Shown piece by piece: positions 62,999 to 64,000 of a stretch of 64,000 nucleotides of DNA. The translations under genes and the position numbers were made by a program. Below the pieces are notes generated by a model. It worked only from the letters and a program-made list of their open reading frames with translations, ran no database searches and was not told where the DNA came from. This DNA is from Cyanobium sp. Cruz-8D1 (GTDB lineage: Bacteria; Cyanobacteriota; Cyanobacteriia; PCC-6307; Cyanobiaceae), in contig NZ_JAGQCD010000001.1 in the NCBI RefSeq assembly GCF_024345975.1, positions 186,001 to 250,000 on the forward strand, given 5' to 3'. Each line of letters opens with the position of its first letter. The first letter of the stretch is position 1.

Positions 62999-64000
62999 TC
63001 AGGAGGGCTCCAGGACGGGGTAGTCGGTGTAGCCGGTCGGACCGGCGGTGTAGAAGGTGGCCGGATCGGGGTCCTGCAGCGGCGCGCCGCGGTGGATCCG
63101 CTCCGGCAGGTCGGGGTTGGCCAGGAAGGCATGGCCGAAGGCCACCGCATCGAGCTGGCCGGCCGCAATGGCGGCGTTGGCTTCTTCGGGGCTGTAGCCC
63201 ATGTTGCCCACCAGCACCCCACCAAACCCTGCCCGGATCGGGGTGAGCACGTCACCCGTCTGCTGGCCGAGGAAGTCACTTCGCATCACGTGCAGGTAGT
63301 CCAGCCCGGTTTCATTCAGCCGTTCGGCCAACCAGCTGGACAGGCCGATGGGGTCGCTGTCCACCATGGCGTTGAAGCCGTTCAGGGGGGAAATCCGCAG
63401 GCCCACCAAAGGTGCTTCGCTTTGCACGGCCTCCAGCACCTCCAGCAGCAGCCGGGCTCGGTTGCCGATCGCTCCCCCGTAGGGACCGCTGCGCCGGTTG
63501 CTGCCGTCCCGCAGGAACTGATCGAGCAGGTAGCCATTGGCGCCATGCACTTCCACCCCGTCGAAGCCGGCGGCGGTGGCGTTGCGAGCGGCCGAGCGGA
63601 ACCCGGCCACAATCGCCGGCAGCTCGTCATCGGCCAGCTCCCTGGGGACGACGTAAGGCTGTTTCCCCTCGGCGGTGTGCACCCCGTCGCCGGTGATGGC
63701 GATCGGGCTCGGCGCCACCGGCTGACGGCCGTCATTGAGCAGGGGGTGGCAAGCCCGACCGCCGTGCCAGATCTGCAGCACGATCCGCCCACCGGCGCCG
63801 TGCACCGCCTCCGTGGTGAGCCGCCAGCCCTCCACCTGGGCCGGCGAATGGATGCCGGGTTCGTGCCAGAAGGCCGAATGTCCCTCCATCACCATGGTGG
63901 CCTCGGCGATCAGCAGGCCGGCGCTGGCCCGCTGCTGGTAGTAGGTGGCCATCAGCGGGCCCGGGACGTGGCCAGGCTCGGCGCGAGCGCGGGTGAGGGG
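62999..64000 (-). CDS. Old Yellow Enzyme family reductase (partial, 5' end outside)
   Basis: NADH:flavin oxidoreductase of the OYE/NemA type. The window ends inside the 5' part: the frame runs open beyond 63952 to 64000 with PGHVPGPLMATYYQQRASAG. FMN-binding barrel motifs: WHGGRACHP, HGANGYLLDQFLRDGSNRR, YGGAIGNRARLLLEVLEA, LVGNMGYSPEEA and the C-terminal VAFGHAFLANPDLPERI. Reduces activated alkenes. Three redox genes run in series, OYE, FMN reductase, pirin. Confidence 0.93.
   Translation of the reverse strand, partial: PLTRARAEPGHVPGPLMATYYQQRASAGLLIAEATMVMEGHSAFWHEPGIHSPAQVEGWRLTTEAVHGAGGRIVLQIWHGGRACHPLLNDGRQPVAPSPIAITGDGVHTAEGKQPYVVPRELADDELPAIVAGFRSAARNATAAGFDGVEVHGANGYLLDQFLRDGSNRRSGPYGGAIGNRARLLLEVLEAVQSEAPLVGLRISPLNGFNAMVDSDPIGLSSWLAERLNETGLDYLHVMRSDFLGQQTGDVLTPIRAGFGGVLVGNMGYSPEEANAAIAAGQLDAVAFGHAFLANPDLPERIHRGAPLQDPDPATFYTAGPTGYTDYPVLEPS

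Overview
The window is GC-rich, gene-dense bacterial chromosome that reads as an alpha-cyanobacterium of the Cyanobium/Synechococcus type. The lineage call rests on a phycocyanin beta subunit, a plant-type ferredoxin close to PetF, an AcsF cyclase, a bilin-type heme oxygenase, an ADO-like protein, GlnN, a DUF2808 protein, and a phoB-phoR pair beside a PtrA-like Crp regulator. I see no rRNA, tRNA, CRISPR array, intact insertion sequence or prophage.

Layout: 0.2-7.0 kb is one minus-strand chain, hemL, a five-gene Liv/Nat amino-acid ABC transporter and a voltage-gated K+ channel, with most junctions overlapping by 1-4 bp. glcD, a small exported protein and chrA follow (7.0-10.3 kb). At 10.4-13.7 kb are small membrane ORFs, a decayed metX, a rhodanese-like protein without its catalytic Cys, and a class II amidotransferase. 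A sulfate-assimilation cluster (13.7-20.4 kb) holds two sulfate-binding proteins, an Rrf2 regulator, a CysR-like regulator, cysA and cysT-cysW; four promoter regions share a 13-bp motif. After a CDF exporter, sulfide:quinone oxidoreductase and glycogen phosphorylase comes an odd coupled pair: a double-RCK membrane protein with no recognisable K+ filter, and an enlarged pyruvate-kinase-like protein (26.0-29.8 kb).

30.2-37.3 kb holds corA, a PstS/SphX protein, a CHAD protein, a PtrA-like regulator with an 11-bp-periodic Pho-box candidate, phoB-phoR and an aminotransferase. 37.3-39.2 kb is a four-gene overlapping ExbB/ExbD/ExbD/TonB-like cassette. cysK, a small unknown gene and ferredoxin follow.

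41.1-51.6 kb is the most interesting region: gor, a pentapeptide-repeat gene and an ArsR regulator diverge from acsF and an ADO-like di-iron gene; then come L-lactate dehydrogenase, a TerB-like gene, a lower-GC membrane protein, and heme oxygenase followed by hemN. The set resembles the chlAII-ho2-hemN low-oxygen tetrapyrrole module of other cyanobacteria, with ADO and LDH added. Palindromic sites lie before acsF and before the heme oxygenase gene.

51.6-64 kb holds an SDR, a variant PII protein preceded by what looks like the tail of a deleted ammonium transporter, a solitary cpcB with its own terminator and no cpcA, a GST-like protein, DUF2808 and DUF427 proteins, a flavin monooxygenase, a second TerB-like protein, glnN, two small unknown genes, a pirin, an FMN reductase and an Old Yellow Enzyme gene cut by the window end. 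All functional statements come from reading motifs in translated sequence; no database search was possible.
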